From: Arenibacter algicola
GTDB taxonomy: Bacteria; Bacteroidota; Bacteroidia; Flavobacteriales; Flavobacteriaceae
DNA length: 64,000 nt
Assembly: GCF_000733925.1 (NCBI RefSeq)
Contig: NZ_JPOO01000003.1
Location: 62,001-126,000 of the forward strand
Direction: 5' to 3'
Shown here: in pieces, positions 62,396 through 64,000 of the stretch
How the letters are laid out: the number at the start of each line of letters is the position of its first letter
How positions within the stretch are numbered: the first letter of the stretch is position 1
Position numbers and translations under genes: made by a program
The notes under the pieces: generated by a model
Seen by the model: only the letters and a program-made list of their open reading frames with translations
Databases searched by the model: none
What the model was told of the DNA's origin: nothing

Positions 62396-62779
62396 ATGAG
62401 CGATAAAACAAAATTTGAAGTTGAATTTGTAATTCAATCCTCTCCACAACTACTATATCAATATATATCTACCCCCTCAGGACTTTCCGAATGGTTCGCA
62501 GACAACGTAAATTCCAGAGGAGAAATGTTCAATTTTATTTGGGACGGCTCTGAAGAGCAGGCAAAATTATTAAAGCGCAAGAGCGATGAATTTGTAAAGT
62601 TTACTTGGGTAGCGGAAGAAGATGATAGTTTTTTTGAAATGCGGATTATAGTAGACGAAATAACTAAGGATGTTTCCTTGTTTATTACAGATTTTGCAGA
62701 TGAGGATGAAGTAGACGAAGCTAAAATGCTTTGGGAGAACCAAGTATCCAGTTTAAAGCAGGTTTTAGGTTCGGCCTAA
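62396..62779 (+). CDS. START/SRPBCC-like small protein
   Basis: 127 residues. The N-terminal KFEVEFVIQSSPQLLYQYISTPSGLSEWFADNVNSRG and the FIWDGSEEQAKLL segment are typical of AHSA1/START-like proteins of Bacteroidota. An acidic middle (WVAEEDDSFFEMRI) and the C-terminal helix LWENQVSSLKQVLGSA complete a helix-grip fold. The cavity probably binds a lipid or hydrophobic ligand; no enzyme function is known. A terminator follows 28 bp after its stop, directly before the next gene. It is transcribed divergently from the tRNA gene. Confidence 0.85.
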   Translation: MSDKTKFEVEFVIQSSPQLLYQYISTPSGLSEWFADNVNSRGEMFNFIWDGSEEQAKLLKRKSDEFVKFTWVAEEDDSFFEMRIIVDEITKDVSLFITDFADEDEVDEAKMLWENQVSSLKQVLGSA

Positions 62780-62807
62780 TCCATTAATGGAATAAAATGT
62801 ATCTTTG

Positions 62808-62832
62808 GCCTTGATTTTTCAAGGCTTTTTTT
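62808..62832 (+). terminator. Intrinsic terminator touching the aminotransferase start codon
   Basis: Stem GCCTTG / CAAGGC with a 6-nt loop and seven T. The last T is followed at once by the ATG at 62833. It should end the START-like transcript. Confidence 0.75.
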
Positions 62833-63678
62833 ATGGTTAATTTTAACGGAAACCTACTTTCTAAAAACACATCTTACCTTAATCACGAAAATAGGGGACT
62901 GCGCTATGGCGATGCCCTGTTCGAGTCCATCAGGGTAGTAAACGGAAAAATATTCTTTTGGGAGGACCACTATCTTAGGCTTATGGCCTCTATGCGGATC
63001 TTGAGAATGGAAATTCCTATGAATTTTACCATGGAATTTTTGGAAGAACAGTTATTGGCCTGCGTGGAAGCCAACGGCCTGTTGGAGAAACCTGCCCGGA
63101 TACGATTTACCGTATTTAGAAATAATGGCGGTCTATACCTGCCACAGACCAATGACGTATCCTATATTATTGAAGCCAACTCTTTGGATTCCCCCTTTTT
63201 TACTCTTAATAGCGATGCCTATGAAGTGGAACTTTTTAAGGACTTTTATGTTAACGCGGATATGCTTTCTACCTTAAAGACGAATAATAAGGCAATCAAC
63301 GTTGTAGGGAGTATTTTTGCTTCCGAAAATGGTTACCAGAACTGTCTGTTGCTAAACCAGGAAAAAAGGGTAGTGGAAGCACTTAATGGCAATCTCTTTT
63401 TGGTAAAGGACCAACATATTAAAACCCCGTCCCTAAAAGACGGTTGCTTAAACGGAATTGTGCGCAAGAAGCTAATCGGTATTTTAGGTTCGTTGGACAA
63501 GTACCAATTTGAGGAAGCTTTTATTTCTCCCTTCGAGCTGCAAAAAGCGGATGAGCTGTTCATAACCAATGCAATCACAGGTATTCAGCCCATTACAAAA
63601 TATAGAAAGAAGGGGTACGAAACTAAGGTGGCAGCCGATTTATTGGGCAAGCTAAACGCTGCTGCAAGGTTGAACTAA
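62833..63678 (+). CDS. Class IV aminotransferase (BCAT/D-amino acid/ADC lyase-like)
   Basis: 281 residues. Family landmarks: GLRYGDALFESIRVVNGKIFFWEDHYLRL at the N-terminus, the PLP Lys in LKTNNKAINVV, and TNAITGIQPITKY at the C-terminus. The Lys sits in the class IV context (T-N-N-K). The enzyme could be a branched-chain or 4-amino-4-deoxychorismate-type PLP enzyme; the residues that separate them are not decided here. Its ATG directly follows the terminator run, so it may be read from a leaderless or read-through transcript. It faces the yqgE gene, stop to stop. Confidence 0.85.
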   Translation: MVNFNGNLLSKNTSYLNHENRGLRYGDALFESIRVVNGKIFFWEDHYLRLMASMRILRMEIPMNFTMEFLEEQLLACVEANGLLEKPARIRFTVFRNNGGLYLPQTNDVSYIIEANSLDSPFFTLNSDAYEVELFKDFYVNADMLSTLKTNNKAINVVGSIFASENGYQNCLLLNQEKRVVEALNGNLFLVKDQHIKTPSLKDGCLNGIVRKKLIGILGSLDKYQFEEAFISPFELQKADELFITNAITGIQPITKYRKKGYETKVAADLLGKLNAAARLN

Positions 63679-63688
63679 ATATATAAGT

Positions 63689-64000
63689 TTAATTTAGGTT
63701 AGGGTTTTCAGGGGCATTGGACCATATCAGGTAATTGCCTCCCAATTCCATCATTTTTTCTTTCCAAAAAGCATTGGAAGATTTTTGGATAATGGCACTT
63801 TCATAGACATTTTTTACCACGACCCAAGATTTTGAATGCAATTCCTGATCCAATTGAAGGGAAGACCAACCGGAATATCCCAAAAAGAAGCGGATATCGT
63901 TTTCAGAAATCACCTTATTATTGATCAGGTCCACAATAGAACCAAAATCTCCGCCCCAATAGATTCCGTCGGATATTTCAATACTATTTTCTATGAGTTG
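63689..64000 (-). CDS. YqgE/AlgH family protein, C-terminal part (cut by window edge)
   Basis: The frame is open from the right edge, so only about 103 C-terminal residues are visible. The segment IYWGGDFGSIVDLINN and FLGYSGWSSLQLDQELHSKSWVVV are the YqgE/AlgH (UPF0301) signature. The family is widespread, of uncertain function and has been linked to alginate or type II toxin-like regulation in some species. The stop lies 10 bp from the stop of the convergent aminotransferase gene. The start lies beyond the window; the internal GTG at 63934 is not a real start. Confidence 0.88.
   Translation of the reverse strand, partial: QLIENSIEISDGIYWGGDFGSIVDLINNKVISENDIRFFLGYSGWSSLQLDQELHSKSWVVVKNVYESAIIQKSSNAFWKEKMMELGGNYLIWSNAPENPNLN

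Overview
The window reads as chromosome of a marine Flavobacteriaceae bacterium (Bacteroidota; a Maribacter/Zobellia/Arenibacter-like genus is a guess). Reasons: a SusC/SusD pair driven by a FecI/FecR sigma/anti-sigma pair, Bacteroidota-type promoters (TTTG / TAnnTTTG) instead of Shine-Dalgarno-led genes, AT-rich codon use, a sulfatase, PVC-type dehydrogenase and DUF6807 domains, and flavobacterial-style palindromic repeats. The left edge starts in non-coding DNA. The right edge cuts a yqgE/algH gene.

Layout. (1) 0-3.2 kb: small cytosolic protein, secreted amidohydrolase, lipoprotein. (2) 3.4-11.4 kb: a minus-strand stress block. A tightly overlapping operon (broken zinc-ribbon gene, MsrQ-like haem membrane protein, NmrA/QorB-like reductase, siderophore-interacting-type flavoreductase, EgtB, EgtD) is followed upstream by a metallo-beta-lactamase lipoprotein, a MoaF-like secreted protein and an AraC regulator. 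Three 72-bp promoter-like repeats precede the operon and the two single genes, so they probably form one AraC-controlled regulon. (3) 11.7-16.1 kb: Crp-type regulator, ECF sigma with membrane partner, and a RelE/ParE toxin-antitoxin cassette bounded by direct repeats. (4) 16.1-29.8 kb: a carbohydrate locus (FecI, FecR, SusC, SusD, sulfatase) followed by a GC-rich UPF0261 gene, an NCS1-type permease and a mannitol-dehydrogenase-family enzyme. No glycoside hydrolase is present. (5) 29.9-36.8 kb: orphan histidine kinase, TetR/cupin pair with operators over both start codons, a 191-bp tandem repeat array, a frameshifted Tat-exported alpha/beta hydrolase, and a haem-binding protein. (6) 37.8-42.1 kb: an AT-rich defence island with a SIR2-HerA pair and a HEPN-like gene split by a stop codon. 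(7) 42.5-49.2 kb: Gfo/Idh/MocA oxidoreductases, DUF1080, MFS transporter and amidohydrolase, probably a periplasmic 3-keto-glycoside pathway. (8) 49.7-57.4 kb: Crp regulator, GlcG-like protein, beta-propeller/Dabb fusion, SDR, and a 1297-residue four-part lipoprotein. (9) 57.4-64 kb: YjhG-type dehydratase, PiT-like membrane protein, tRNA-Met with a decayed second copy 4.4 kb away, START-like protein, class IV aminotransferase and partial YqgE.

The best candidates for something undescribed are the AraC-linked ergothioneine-type operon with its repeated promoters, and the SIR2-HerA/HEPN neighbourhood. Three genes carry apparent single-base lesions (small zinc-ribbon gene, alpha/beta hydrolase, HEPN gene). 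These should be checked against reads before being called pseudogenes.
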